This document shows, one piece after another, positions 51,650 to 60,895 of a stretch of DNA of 64,000 nucleotides. Numbering within the stretch: position 1 is the first letter of the stretch; every line of letters begins with the position of its first letter. The notes beneath the pieces are model-generated. The model made no database searches. It was given only the letters and a program-made list of their open reading frames with translations, and had not been told where the DNA came from. The stretch is from positions 1-64,000 of the forward strand of contig JAHLYR010000016.1 in assembly GCA_025128025.1 (NCBI GenBank). Reading direction: 5' to 3'. This stretch comes from Synechococcus sp. CS-1330 (GTDB taxonomy: Bacteria; Cyanobacteriota; Cyanobacteriia; PCC-6307; Cyanobiaceae). The translations under genes and the position numbers were made by a program.

Positions 51650-52108
51650 ATGAATGCCGCCGATCAGGCCCGATCCCTGGAACTTGCCCAGGCAATCGCT
51701 GCGGCCGCGAGCCTGTTTCGCGTCCACTTCCCTGATGCCCGAGCCAACCTCACCCCCTGGCGCGACGACGCGCTGACTCGTGCCTTTGCCGAGCAGGAGA
51801 GCCTGGACCTCTCTTTTCACCTACCGGGTTGGAGTCCGCGCAGCCAGTGCCGCTCCTTTCTGGTCCAGCTGCGCCTGGACGGGGCGCCGGGGCGGAGCAG
51901 GGCTGAACGTCCCCGCCTGCTGGGGGTGACGATCCGGGGTCTGACTTACGAGAGCGAGCGCTGGCGGCTGGCCACCGTGGGCGACTGGCAGCCGTTGGGC
52001 AGTCATCTGCCCCAGGCCGAGGTGGCGCAGAAGTTGCAGCAGTTTTCCCGGGAGCTGTTTGATCTGTTTGGTGGCGCCGAACAGGCCGATCAGAACCTGG
52101 CGGCGTAA
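51650..52108 (+). CDS. Conserved unknown protein upstream of ho1
   Basis: 152 residues from ATG 51650. Mixed alpha/beta sequence: LELAQAIAAAASLFRVHFP, then DLSFHLPGWSPRSQCRSFLVQLRLDG and a helical C-terminus ALRLL-free but FSRELFDLFGGAEQ. I do not recognise the family. The frame continues upstream without a better start. It lies 77 bases before heme oxygenase, which may form a unit with it. Confidence 0.6.
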   Translation: MNAADQARSLELAQAIAAAASLFRVHFPDARANLTPWRDDALTRAFAEQESLDLSFHLPGWSPRSQCRSFLVQLRLDGAPGRSRAERPRLLGVTIRGLTYESERWRLATVGDWQPLGSHLPQAEVAQKLQQFSRELFDLFGGAEQADQNLAA

Positions 52109-52185
52109 CCCTTCGCAACCTTGCCAGGCGTCCCGGTAAAACTCCCGCCTAACTTGGCGCCTCGCCCGTACCAAGCCCCCGTCAG

Positions 52186-52899
52186 ATGGCCGTCGCCCTT
52201 GCTTCCCAACTGCGTGAAGGCACCAAAAAGGCCCACACGATGGCGGAGAACACCGGCTTCGTGAGCTGCTTCCTCAAGGGGGTGGTGGATAAGGCCAGCT
52301 ACCGCACCCTGGTGGCCGACCTTTATTTCGTGTACTCCGCCATGGAGGAGGAGTTTGGCCGGCTCAAGGACCATCCAGTTGTGGGCCCGGTAGCTTTCCC
52401 CGAGCTCAATCGGCGCGAAAGTCTTGAGCAGGACCTTGCCTTTTATTTTGGTGGCGACTGGCGCAATGCGGTCCAACCCACCCCTGGAGCCCAGCAATAC
52501 GTAGAGCGTCTGCACCAGGTGGCGCAGGAGTGCCCGGAGCTGCTGGTGGGTCACCACTACACCCGCTACATAGGTGATCTTTCCGGCGGCCAGATCCTCA
52601 AGAACATCGCGCAGAAGGCGATGAGCCTGGGCGAGCACGATGGCCTGCGTTTCTACGAATTCGCGGCTATCCCCGATGAGAAGGCCTTCAAGGCCAACTA
52701 CCGCACCACCCTCGACGCCCTGCCAATCGACCAGGTCATGGCCGATCGCATTGTGGAGGAGGCCAACCACGCCTTCCACCTCAACATGACCATGTTCCAG
52801 GAACTGGAAGGCAATCTGATCGCCGCCATTGGCAAGGTGTTGTTTGGCTTCCTTACCCGCCGTCAGCGTTCGGGCAGCACGGAAGTGGCGGCGGCTTGA
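52186..52899 (+). CDS. ho1: Heme oxygenase (biliverdin-producing)
   Basis: Opens heme to biliverdin using ferredoxin, the first step to phycobilins. 237 residues. Proximal heme ligand His17 in GTKKAHTMAENTGFVSCF, and the family signature YTRYIGDLSGGQILKNI at about 126-142. Length and end match cyanobacterial HO1. ATG 52186. Supplies chromophore precursors for phycobilisomes. Confidence 0.97.
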   Translation: MAVALASQLREGTKKAHTMAENTGFVSCFLKGVVDKASYRTLVADLYFVYSAMEEEFGRLKDHPVVGPVAFPELNRRESLEQDLAFYFGGDWRNAVQPTPGAQQYVERLHQVAQECPELLVGHHYTRYIGDLSGGQILKNIAQKAMSLGEHDGLRFYEFAAIPDEKAFKANYRTTLDALPIDQVMADRIVEEANHAFHLNMTMFQELEGNLIAAIGKVLFGFLTRRQRSGSTEVAAA

Positions 52900-52932
52900 G
52901 CCAGAGTTGGCGGGCCGCGGCCTCTGAGCGTC

Positions 52933-53982
52933 TTGCGCACTCTTCGCTTTTTGGTGCCAGGCACCAGCGGTCGCTACCGCTGCGGCGGCCTGCTGGTGGA
53001 GCAGCAGACGGCCCGGCTGCTGGCCGAACTGGTGCCAACAGAACTGGTCACTTATCGGCAGAGGGAGCCTGGACTGCCCTACCTGGGTGATCTGCTCCGG
53101 GCTGAACCCCTAGGCAGCCCCGCCGCCACCGCCGCCCTGTGGATCGTGAGCTGGGGCTTTGATGTGCCGCGACAGTTGGGGGCCTTGCGGGGCCGGCCGG
53201 TGGCCTATCACGCCCATAGCAGCGGCTACGGCTTCCGCTTGCCCCCCGGGGTGCCGGTGCTGGCGGTGAGTCGCAACACCCTGGGCTACTGGGGCCAATG
53301 GGCCAGCCGCAATCCGCTGTTCCTGGTGCCTAACGCCCTGGAGGCCAGTTGGATCGCCCGTGGTGATCGCCCCCACAACTTCGACGCTGAGCCGGCGCCG
53401 GGCGGCCGCTCGATTGATGTGCTGATCCAGCGGCGCAAGACCAGCACCTATGTGCTGGAGCAGCTGGTGCCAGCCCTGCGGGCCCGAGGGCTCACGGTGC
53501 TGGTGCAGGACGGCTGGGTGGAGGATCTGGTGGGGCTGTTCAACAGCGCCAAGGTGGTGGTTTACGACTCCGCCGACCACTGGCGCTGCAGTGGTGTGAG
53601 CGAGGGCTTTGGTCTGCCGCCGATCGAGGCCCTGGCCTGTGGCTGCGTGCTGTTCAGCAGCCTTAACCACGCCCTGGCTGACAACCTCGACCCCGGGGAC
53701 CTGGCCCATCAGATCGGTATGGGCAGCCTGGCCGCCGACGGGGAGCGGATCGCTGCGGCGGTGGCCGATCCAGCCGCCTGGCTGCCTGCGCCGCGCCGCT
53801 TGGAAGAGCTGCTTGATGAGCTCAGTGAACCGCGGCTGCGCCACCGCTGGCGCCAGGCCCTGGAGGCGATCAACATCCACATCGATCGACTGCAGGCCGG
53901 TGAGCCGCCCCTGCGGCCCCCTTCCCTGCTCCAGCTGCGCTTGGAGCGCTGGCGGCAGAGGTTGGCCCGTCGCCTTGCCTAG
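52933..53982 (+). CDS. Glycosyltransferase, GT4-like
   Basis: 349 residues from TTG 52933 (the most plausible start; no ATG is nearby). The C-terminal Rossmann domain carries the GT4-type acidic motif SEGFGLPPIEALACGCVLF (about 223-241), in which the E-x7-E glutamates hold the donor nucleotide sugar. The N-terminal domain has VPGTSGRYRCGGL. Sugar and acceptor are unknown; its place 10 bases before pcrA and near the kds genes suggests envelope work. Confidence 0.78.
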   Translation: MRTLRFLVPGTSGRYRCGGLLVEQQTARLLAELVPTELVTYRQREPGLPYLGDLLRAEPLGSPAATAALWIVSWGFDVPRQLGALRGRPVAYHAHSSGYGFRLPPGVPVLAVSRNTLGYWGQWASRNPLFLVPNALEASWIARGDRPHNFDAEPAPGGRSIDVLIQRRKTSTYVLEQLVPALRARGLTVLVQDGWVEDLVGLFNSAKVVVYDSADHWRCSGVSEGFGLPPIEALACGCVLFSSLNHALADNLDPGDLAHQIGMGSLAADGERIAAAVADPAAWLPAPRRLEELLDELSEPRLRHRWRQALEAINIHIDRLQAGEPPLRPPSLLQLRLERWRQRLARRLA

Positions 53983-53992
53983 GGTCTCAGGA

Positions 53993-56389
53993 ATGAGCGC
54001 ATTTCTCGCCGGCCTCAACGACGCCCAGCGCAAGGCGGTGGACCACCACACCGGTCCGCTACTGGTTGTGGCCGGTGCGGGCAGCGGCAAAACCCGCGCC
54101 CTCACCCACCGCATCGCCCACCTGATCGGCCACCACGGCGCCGATCCGGCCCATCTGCTCGCGGTCACCTTCACCAACAAGGCGGCCCGCGAGATGAAGG
54201 AGCGGCTCGAGCTGCTGCTGGCCCAGAAGCTGGCCCAGAGCCAGTTCGGCCAGCCCTGGAGCACCCTGCCGGTCGTGGAGCAGCGCCAGCTGCGCTCGCG
54301 CATCTACCGCGAGGTGATCAAGGAGCTGTGGATCGGCACGTTCCACGCCCTGTTCGCCCGGCTGCTGCGCTTCGACATCGACAAGTTCAAGGATCCCGAA
54401 GGCCTCAGCTGGACGCGCCAGTTCTCGATCTACGACGAGAACGACGTGCAGAGCCTGATCAAGGAGATCGTCACCCAGGAGCTGCAGCTAGATCCCAAGC
54501 GCTTTGAGCCCAAGAAGGTGCGCTGGGCGATCAGCAACGCCAAGAACCAGGGCTGGATGCCCGAGCAGCTCGAGGCCGATGCCGGCGGCCAGAGGGGGCG
54601 GTTGATGGCGGAGACCTACCGGCGCTACCGGCGTGCCCTGGCCGCCAACAATGCCCTCGATTTCGACGACCTGCTGCTGCTGCCGGTGCAGCTGCTGCGC
54701 CAGAACGAGCAGATCCGCGACTACTGGCACCGGCGCTTTCGCCATGTGCTGGTAGATGAATACCAGGACACCAACCGCACCCAGTACGACCTGATCAAGT
54801 TGCTGGTGACCAACGGTCGTGAACCCTCCGACTACGACGACTGGGATGGGCGATCGGTGTTTGTAGTCGGAGACGCCGATCAGAGTATCTACAGCTTCCG
54901 TGCCGCCGATTTCACGATCCTGATGGGCTTTCAGGACGACTTTGGTGACGGGGCCGCCAGTGAGACCACCGCCACGATGGTGAAGCTGGAGGAGAACTAC
55001 CGCTCCACCGCCACGATCCTGGAGGCGGCCAACGCCCTGATCGCCCACAATTCTGAGCGGATCGACAAGGTGCTGCGGCCCACCCGCGGTGAGGGTGAAT
55101 TGATCTCCCTCACCCGCTGCGACGACGAGATCGCCGAGGCCGAGGCGGTGGTGCATCGCATGCGCATGCTCGAGGCCGCCCACCCCGATCTCAGCTGGGG
55201 CGATATGGCGGTGCTGTACCGCACCAATGCCCAGTCGCGGGCGATGGAGGAGTCGCTGGTGCGCTGGGGCATCCCCTACATCGTGGTCGGGGGGCTGCGC
55301 TTCTACGACCGCCGTGAGATCAAGGACGTACTCGCCTACCTCAAGCTGCTGGTGAACCCCGCCGACACCGTCAGCCTGTTGCGGGTGCTCAACACCCCCA
55401 AGCGCGGCATCGGTAAAACCACGATCGAGCGACTCACCGACGCCTCAAACCAGCTCGGCATTCCCCTCTGGGAGGTGGTGCGTGATGCTGAAGCAGTGCG
55501 TTCTTTGGGCGGCCGCTCGGCCAAGGGGTTGCTGCAGTTTTGCGAGCTGATCAACGGCCTGCAGGCCTGTGCTCAAGACATCGCCCCTTCTGAACTGGTG
55601 CAGCGGGTGATGGAGCAGAGCGGCTATGTGGCTGAGTTGATCACCGAAGGCACCGATGAGGCAGAAGACCGGCGCCGCAACCTCAATGAGCTGGTGAATG
55701 CTGCCTTGCAATATCAGGAGGAAAACGAGGAGGGCTCCCTGGAGGATTTCCTGGCCTCCGCTGCTCTAGCCAGCGACGCTGACAGCAAGGACACCGAGCA
55801 GGACCGGGTCACCCTGATGACCCTGCATGCCAGCAAGGGCTTGGAATTTCCGGTGGTGTATCTGGTGGGAATGGAGCAGGGTCTGTTCCCGAGCTACCGC
55901 TCCCTGGAGGATCCTTCGGCCCTGGAGGAGGAGCGGCGCCTCTGTTATGTGGGCCTCACCCGGGCCAAGGAGCGGCTGTTTCTCTCCCATGCCAGTGAGC
56001 GGCGGCTTTGGGGCGGTATGCGCGAGCCGGCGGTGCCCTCGGTGTTTCTTTCGGAGCTGCCCAGCGCCCTTATCCAGGGGGACATTCCCCATAGCGGTGG
56101 AGCTTCCATTCGCCGTGAGCAGCGCCTGGAGCGGCTCACCCGCGTGGATCGCGAGGATTCACGCCAGGTGGCTGGTGGCGGTGCGGCCGGTGTTCCCGCC
56201 AATGCGGTGCGCCGCCGGGCGGCTGCCAAGACCTGGGCGGTGGGGGACCGGCTGCGCCACAGCAGCTTTGGCGAAGGCCAGGTGACCCACCTGTTTGGCA
56301 GTGGCGAGAAGGTGTCGATTGCTGTGAAATTTCAGGGGATGGGGCCCAAAATCCTTGACCCACGCCTGGCCCCGATCGAGCCCGTCTAG
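53993..56389 (+). CDS. pcrA: UvrD/PcrA-type superfamily 1 helicase
   Basis: 3'-5' DNA helicase for repair and replication restart. ATG 53993 (behind AGG, spacing poor) gives 798 residues. Motifs: Ia/Walker A VVAGAGSGKTRALTHRI (about 25-41), II VDEYQDTNRTQY, III GDADQSIYSFR, IV-V NYRSTATILEAAN and LMTLHASKGLEF, VI YVGLTRAKE. An insertion between motifs I and Ia (LAQKLAQSQFGQPW) is unusual. C-terminal region ends with a small domain (VGDRLRHSSFGEGQVTHLF), which is common in PcrA. Stop and next start touch exactly. Confidence 0.94.
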   Translation: MSAFLAGLNDAQRKAVDHHTGPLLVVAGAGSGKTRALTHRIAHLIGHHGADPAHLLAVTFTNKAAREMKERLELLLAQKLAQSQFGQPWSTLPVVEQRQLRSRIYREVIKELWIGTFHALFARLLRFDIDKFKDPEGLSWTRQFSIYDENDVQSLIKEIVTQELQLDPKRFEPKKVRWAISNAKNQGWMPEQLEADAGGQRGRLMAETYRRYRRALAANNALDFDDLLLLPVQLLRQNEQIRDYWHRRFRHVLVDEYQDTNRTQYDLIKLLVTNGREPSDYDDWDGRSVFVVGDADQSIYSFRAADFTILMGFQDDFGDGAASETTATMVKLEENYRSTATILEAANALIAHNSERIDKVLRPTRGEGELISLTRCDDEIAEAEAVVHRMRMLEAAHPDLSWGDMAVLYRTNAQSRAMEESLVRWGIPYIVVGGLRFYDRREIKDVLAYLKLLVNPADTVSLLRVLNTPKRGIGKTTIERLTDASNQLGIPLWEVVRDAEAVRSLGGRSAKGLLQFCELINGLQACAQDIAPSELVQRVMEQSGYVAELITEGTDEAEDRRRNLNELVNAALQYQEENEEGSLEDFLASAALASDADSKDTEQDRVTLMTLHASKGLEFPVVYLVGMEQGLFPSYRSLEDPSALEEERRLCYVGLTRAKERLFLSHASERRLWGGMREPAVPSVFLSELPSALIQGDIPHSGGASIRREQRLERLTRVDREDSRQVAGGGAAGVPANAVRRRAAAKTWAVGDRLRHSSFGEGQVTHLFGSGEKVSIAVKFQGMGPKILDPRLAPIEPV

Positions 56390-57607
56390 GTGGAAATCCC
56401 CGGCATTCCAGCGCCCCTGCTGACAGCCCTGAGCCGAGCAGGGGTTGGGCCGGTGGCGTTGGTCGGTGGGGCGGTGCGGGATTTGTTGCTGCACCGGGTG
56501 CACAACGATCCCTGGCGGGGGCTGCCCGATCTGGACCTGGTGGTGGAGGGCCGGGCTTCAGAGCTGGTTAAGGAGCTGGTTGGTCAGCTGGGTGAGGGTG
56601 TGGTGCAGCGCTGCCAGGAGCACGGCGCTTACGGCACCGTTGAGCTCGAACTCAGGCTGGACGGCCAGCAGGTGCTGCTGGATGTGGCCACCGCCCGCTG
56701 CGAGACCTACCCGGTGCCAGCCGAAAATCCTCAGGTGAGCTTCGGCTCTCTGGCCGATGATCTGGCCAGGCGTGATTTCAGCATCAACGCCATGGCCTTG
56801 GATCTGGCCAGCGGCGCCCTGCTCGATCCCCATGGAGGCCAGGCGGATCTGGAGCTGCGCCAGCTGCGCTTTTTGCATCACGGCAGCGTTCGCGACGATC
56901 CCACCCGGCTGGTGCGCGGTGCCCGCTACGCGGCGCGGCTGGGGCTGGAGCTTGATGCGCTGAGCGCCGAGCAGACCGCAGCCACCCTGGCGCAGTGGCC
57001 TTGGCCGTGGCGGCAAGGTGATGCGCCGGCTGAGGCGCCGTCAGCCCTGGGCACGCGCCTGCGGATGGAGCTGGAGTTGCTGCTGGAGCGCGAGCCCTGG
57101 CCGGCGGCGCTGCGGGCACTGCAGCGCTGGGGCGCTCTGGCGCTGCTTGATCCGGCGTTGCAGGCGGATAGGCAGTGGCCGCGGCGGCTGCGCTGGGCTG
57201 CTCGGCTGGGGTTGCCGCTGCTGGTGGCCCTGGTGGCGGGAGCGCGCCAACCCCTCGCCCTGGCGGAGCGGCTGCAGTTGCCCCACCGCCAGCACCGCCT
57301 GCTGGCGCAATGGTTGGAGTTGCGGCGCCGGCTGGTGGAGCAGCAGCTGGCGGGCTCTCCGGCGCAGCCCGAGCACTGGTGCGCCCTGCTGGAGGCTTCT
57401 GGCTGCAGTCCAGAAGCGGTGGCCCTGGCCCTGGCCTGTGGCAGCGGCCCGCGCCGGCCCCTGCTGCGCTGGCTGCTGCGCTGGCGCCAGGTCAAGGCCG
57501 AGCTCACCGCCGCCGACCTGCTGGCTGCTGGCATGAGGCAAGGCCCCGAGTTGGGCCAGCGGTTGCGCCAGCTGCGGGCCGAGCGGCTGCGCTTGGAGCG
57601 AATCTGA
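56390..57607 (+). CDS. cca: CCA tRNA nucleotidyltransferase / poly(A) polymerase family
   Basis: Builds or repairs the CCA end of tRNA. 405 residues from GTG 56390, directly after the pcrA stop. Class II motifs: LVGGAVRDLLL (about 24-34), DLDLVVEG (about 45-52), LARRDFSINAMALDL (about 123-137, the basic-B motif) and VRDDPTRLVRGARYAARL. Whether it adds CCA or only CC/A cannot be read here. The C-terminal third is rich in alanine, arginine and glutamine and poorly conserved. Confidence 0.9.
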   Translation: MEIPGIPAPLLTALSRAGVGPVALVGGAVRDLLLHRVHNDPWRGLPDLDLVVEGRASELVKELVGQLGEGVVQRCQEHGAYGTVELELRLDGQQVLLDVATARCETYPVPAENPQVSFGSLADDLARRDFSINAMALDLASGALLDPHGGQADLELRQLRFLHHGSVRDDPTRLVRGARYAARLGLELDALSAEQTAATLAQWPWPWRQGDAPAEAPSALGTRLRMELELLLEREPWPAALRALQRWGALALLDPALQADRQWPRRLRWAARLGLPLLVALVAGARQPLALAERLQLPHRQHRLLAQWLELRRRLVEQQLAGSPAQPEHWCALLEASGCSPEAVALALACGSGPRRPLLRWLLRWRQVKAELTAADLLAAGMRQGPELGQRLRQLRAERLRLERI

Positions 57608-57638
57608 GCGCCGCAGACCCTTCGTTAGCGTGGGGTGG

Positions 57639-58430
57639 ATGATTGATCGGATGTCTGCTCCCCGAGTGGTGGTGGCCGTACCGGCCCGGCTGGAATCGGC
57701 GCGGCTGCCGGGCAAGCTGCTCGCCGATATTGCCGGCAAGCCCATGCTCCAGCATGTGTTGGAGCGCTGCAGGCAGGCCAAGGGTGTGGCGGCCGTGGTG
57801 GTCTGCACAGACAGCGACCAGGTGGGCTCTGTTGCCGAAGGCTGGGGCTTCCCGGTGCTGATGACCTCGCCCGATTGCAGCTCGGGCAGTGACCGCCTGG
57901 CGAGTGTGGTGGCGGAGCTGGTGGCCGCCGCGGGGGGTGCGGCATCTGATTTTGCTGAAACCCTGGTGATCAACGTGCAGGGCGACCAGCCTCTGCTGGA
58001 TCCGGCGATCATTGAGACGATGGCGGCTCAGTTTGCCCAGCTGCAGCGGCCGCCGGTGCTCACGCCCGTCTATCCCCTCACTGCCGACAAGTTGCACGAT
58101 CCCAATGTGGTGAAGGTGCTGCGGGCCCGCGACGGTCGCGCCATCACCTTCTCCCGCAGTGCCCTGCCCCATTTGCGCGGGGTGCCGCCCGAGCAGTGGG
58201 CTCAGCACACCACCTATTGGGGCCATGTGGGCCTCTATGGCTATCGGGCCGACGTGTTGGCTGGCTGGGCGGCCCTGCCCCATTCCCGGCTCGAAGACCT
58301 GGAGAAGTTGGAGCAGTTGCGGCTTATCGACGCCGGTATTCCCCTGCTCACCTACGAGGTGGCGCAGGACTGCCTCTCGGTGGATACCCCGGACCAGCTG
58401 GAGCAGGCCCGCGCCCTGGCCGGCGCCTAG
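57639..58430 (+). CDS. kdsB: CMP-Kdo synthetase (3-deoxy-manno-octulosonate cytidylyltransferase)
   Basis: Activates Kdo as CMP-Kdo for transfer to lipid A or capsule. 263 residues from ATG 57639; GTG 57630 and ATG 57651 are alternatives. Signatures: VVVAVPARLESARLPGKLL (about 7-25), CTDSDQVGSVAEGWG and INVQGDQPLLDP. It sits in the same region as kdsC/kdsA/kdsD, which are on the other strand. Its 3' end overlaps kdsC by 4 bp (convergent). Confidence 0.93.
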   Translation: MIDRMSAPRVVVAVPARLESARLPGKLLADIAGKPMLQHVLERCRQAKGVAAVVVCTDSDQVGSVAEGWGFPVLMTSPDCSSGSDRLASVVAELVAAAGGAASDFAETLVINVQGDQPLLDPAIIETMAAQFAQLQRPPVLTPVYPLTADKLHDPNVVKVLRARDGRAITFSRSALPHLRGVPPEQWAQHTTYWGHVGLYGYRADVLAGWAALPHSRLEDLEKLEQLRLIDAGIPLLTYEVAQDCLSVDTPDQLEQARALAGA

Positions 58431-58987
58431 GCGTTGCCTTCTCGCCAGCCCTCGCGGTTGAGGCTTTGCAACAGCCCCCGCTGCTGCAGCAGGGCTTCAG
58501 CTAGTTCACGCACTGCCCCATCCCCCCCCCGGCGGCGCAGCACCCAGTCGGCCTGGCGGCGCAGACCGCGGGCGCCGTCGGCGGGGCAGATCAGCAGACC
58601 CGTAGCCGGGCGCACTGTTAGGTCGTTGAGGTCGTCGCCGATGAAGGCGGTTTGCTGGCGCTCCAGCTGCAGGTTGGCCTGGAGCTGGCGTAGGGCGCTG
58701 AGCTTGTCGCCGACGCCCACCAGACAGTGATTTACGTGCAGATGCCGGGCCCGCTGCTCGATGGCGCCGCTGCGCCCGCCGCTGAGAAAGGCCACCTCAA
58801 TGCCTGCTCGCTGCAGCATCCGGATCGCCAGGCCGTCGCGCACGTCGAAGCGCTTCACCACCTGGCCCTGCTCGTCGTAGTGCAAGCCGCCATCGGTGAG
58901 CACACCGTCAACGTCGCAAACCAGCAGTTCGATCGCTGCAAGATCCCGGCGCCGCCGCAGGGTTCGTTGCAGCAGCTGGCGGATCAC
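58427..58987 (-). CDS. kdsC: Kdo-8-phosphate phosphatase KdsC (HAD family)
   Basis: Dephosphorylates Kdo-8-P. 186 residues from GTG 58985-58987, whose first bases overlap the kdsA stop (GTGA). HAD motifs: [13 protein letters not shown] (about 18-30, nucleophile Asp), LSGGRS, then GDDLNDLTV (about 114-122). The [21 protein letters not shown] run is the typical KdsC core. The frame is open further upstream across kdsA, but the overlap start is the sensible one. Confidence 0.93.
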   Translation of the reverse strand: MIRQLLQRTLRRRRDLAAIELLVCDVDGVLTDGGLHYDEQGQVVKRFDVRDGLAIRMLQRAGIEVAFLSGGRSGAIEQRARHLHVNHCLVGVGDKLSALRQLQANLQLERQQTAFIGDDLNDLTVRPATGLLICPADGARGLRRQADWVLRRRGGDGAVRELAEALLQQRGLLQSLNREGWREGNA

Positions 58988-59814
58988 AGGCTGCTTGGGG
59001 CCACACCCGCGGCCACCACTTGACGCAGGGCCAGCAGCTGGCTGAGCAGCGCTTCCAGCCGGTGCAGCGGCACCATGTTGGGCCCGTCGCTGAGGGCGTT
59101 GTCGGGGTCTGGATGGGTCTCCATGAACAAACCGTCCACCCCCACGGCGACGGCAGCTCTGGCAAGTGGTGCCACAAACTCCCGCTGCCCGCCGGTGCTG
59201 GTGCCACGGCCGCCGGGCTGCTGCACGGCGTGGGTGGCATCGAAGATCACTGGGCAACCCAGGGCTTGGAGCTGGGGGAAGCTGCGGTAATCGACCACAA
59301 GGGTGTTGTAGCCAAAACTGGTGCCTCGCTCGGTGAGCCAAAGGCGGCCACTGGCGGGATCTAGCCCGCATTCCTGCATTTTGTTCACCACCTGGGCCAT
59401 GTCCCAGGGGGCCAGGAACTGCCCCTTTTTGACGTTCACCACCTTGCTTGTGCCGGCCACGGCCTTGGCGGCGGCTTCTAGTAGGTCGGTCTGACGGCAG
59501 AGAAAGGCGGGGATTTGCAGCACATCCACGGCCTGGGCGGCGGCAGCTGCCTGACAGCTCTCGTGGATGTCGGTGAGCACGGGCACCCCGAAGCTCTGGC
59601 CCACCTCCTGCAGAATCCTTAGCCCCTCATCGGGGCCCGGGCCGCGAAACGACTTGCCGGAGCTGCGGTTGGCTTTGTCGAAGCTGGCTTTGAAGATGTA
59701 GCGGATGCCGACTCGAGCGCAAATCGTGCTCACCTGCTCGGCGATCTGCAGCACCAAATCGCGGCTTTCGATTACGCAGGGCCCGGCGATCAAGGTGAAG
59801 GGGATGGCCGTCAT
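58984..59814 (-). CDS. kdsA: Kdo-8-phosphate synthase KdsA
   Basis: Condenses arabinose-5-P with phosphoenolpyruvate. 276 residues: [15 protein letters not shown] (about 6-20), [34 protein letters not shown] and CHHH-like region [11 protein letters not shown]. Normal length. It overlaps kdsD by 4 bp (ATGA) on one side and kdsC on the other, so kdsD-kdsA-kdsC is one operon. Confidence 0.95.
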   Translation of the reverse strand: MTAIPFTLIAGPCVIESRDLVLQIAEQVSTICARVGIRYIFKASFDKANRSSGKSFRGPGPDEGLRILQEVGQSFGVPVLTDIHESCQAAAAAQAVDVLQIPAFLCRQTDLLEAAAKAVAGTSKVVNVKKGQFLAPWDMAQVVNKMQECGLDPASGRLWLTERGTSFGYNTLVVDYRSFPQLQALGCPVIFDATHAVQQPGGRGTSTGGQREFVAPLARAAVAVGVDGLFMETHPDPDNALSDGPNMVPLHRLEALLSQLLALRQVVAAGVAPSSL

Positions 59815-60842
59815 GGGCGCTCAGCGGTGGGGCTGGTAGTAAACCCAGCCTGCACTAGATCGTGGAGCCGCAGCAGGCCCAGCAACAGGCGAGGCTGGGA
59901 GGGATCCACAACTGGCAGCACTGAAATTGCCTGGTGGGGATTGCGTTCCATCAGTTTCAGAGCTTCTACAGCGAGCACCTCTGGCGTCACCGTGATCGGG
60001 TCAGCAGTGGCCATGGAGCCGGCGCGGAGCCCAGCCCACGCCTCGGGGGCATGGTGCTGCAGGGTGCGGCGCAGGTCTCCGTCCGTGATCAGCCCGGCCA
60101 TTAGTTCGGGGTTTGCGCTGGCCCGCACCCAGGCGGCCCCAAGACTGCCTTTGCCGTTGCTGCCTTCGGTGAGACGCCCTATCACCTCGGCCAGGGGTGC
60201 CTCGGGAGAGAGGCCGTCCAGCGCTGTTGCCGGCACCATCAGATCGGCCACGGTGAGGGTGAGCTGGCGGCCCAGGGAGCCGGCTGGATGGTTGATGGCG
60301 AAGTCTTCAGGGGAAATACCTGCCCGCTCCATCCACACTGCCGCCAGGGCGTCGCCAATCGCCATAGCTACCGCCGTGCTGGCGGTGGGAGCCAGGTTCA
60401 GCGGGCAAACCTCCCGATCCACCGAGCTATCCAGCACCACGTCGCAGCCATTAGCCAGGCTGGACTCAAGGCGCCCCACCAGGGCGATCAGGGCCGTGCC
60501 GCGGCGGCGCAGGTGGGGCAGGATCGCCAGCAACTCTTCGGTTTCACCGCTGTTGGAGAGCAGCAGGGCGACGTCGTCGGCAGCCACGATGCCGAGATCG
60601 CCGTGCAGGGCATCGACCGGATTGAGAAATACGGCTGTAAGGCCGATGGAGGAAAAGGTGGCAGCGATTTTGCGGGCAACGATGCCGCTCTTGCCCACAC
60701 CCGTAAGTACAAGCTTGGCTCGGCGTTGGCGGCACCCCTCCAGCAGTTCCAGAGCGGCCTCCACCTGGTCGCCGCTGAGGCGCTGGGCGGCGGCGGCAAT
60801 GGCAGCAGCCTCTTCCTCCAGGCAGCGGGTGAGGGCAGACAA
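59811..60842 (-). CDS. kdsD: Arabinose-5-phosphate isomerase KdsD (KpsF type)
   Basis: Makes arabinose-5-P from ribulose-5-P, entry to Kdo synthesis. 343 residues: SIS domain (about 35-170; [32 protein letters not shown]) and a tandem CBS domain (about 205-330; [28 protein letters not shown]). Catalytic histidine/lysine pattern is present in the SIS part. First gene of the kds operon. Its start leaves 53 bases to the selD stop. Confidence 0.93.
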   Translation of the reverse strand: MSALTRCLEEEAAAIAAAAQRLSGDQVEAALELLEGCRQRRAKLVLTGVGKSGIVARKIAATFSSIGLTAVFLNPVDALHGDLGIVAADDVALLLSNSGETEELLAILPHLRRRGTALIALVGRLESSLANGCDVVLDSSVDREVCPLNLAPTASTAVAMAIGDALAAVWMERAGISPEDFAINHPAGSLGRQLTLTVADLMVPATALDGLSPEAPLAEVIGRLTEGSNGKGSLGAAWVRASANPELMAGLITDGDLRRTLQHHAPEAWAGLRAGSMATADPITVTPEVLAVEALKLMERNPHQAISVLPVVDPSQPRLLLGLLRLHDLVQAGFTTSPTAERP

Positions 60843-60895
60843 GAAGCCGGTCTCGCAGATAAGCCATTGTCGCTGGCGGTTCGGCGTGCCTCCGT

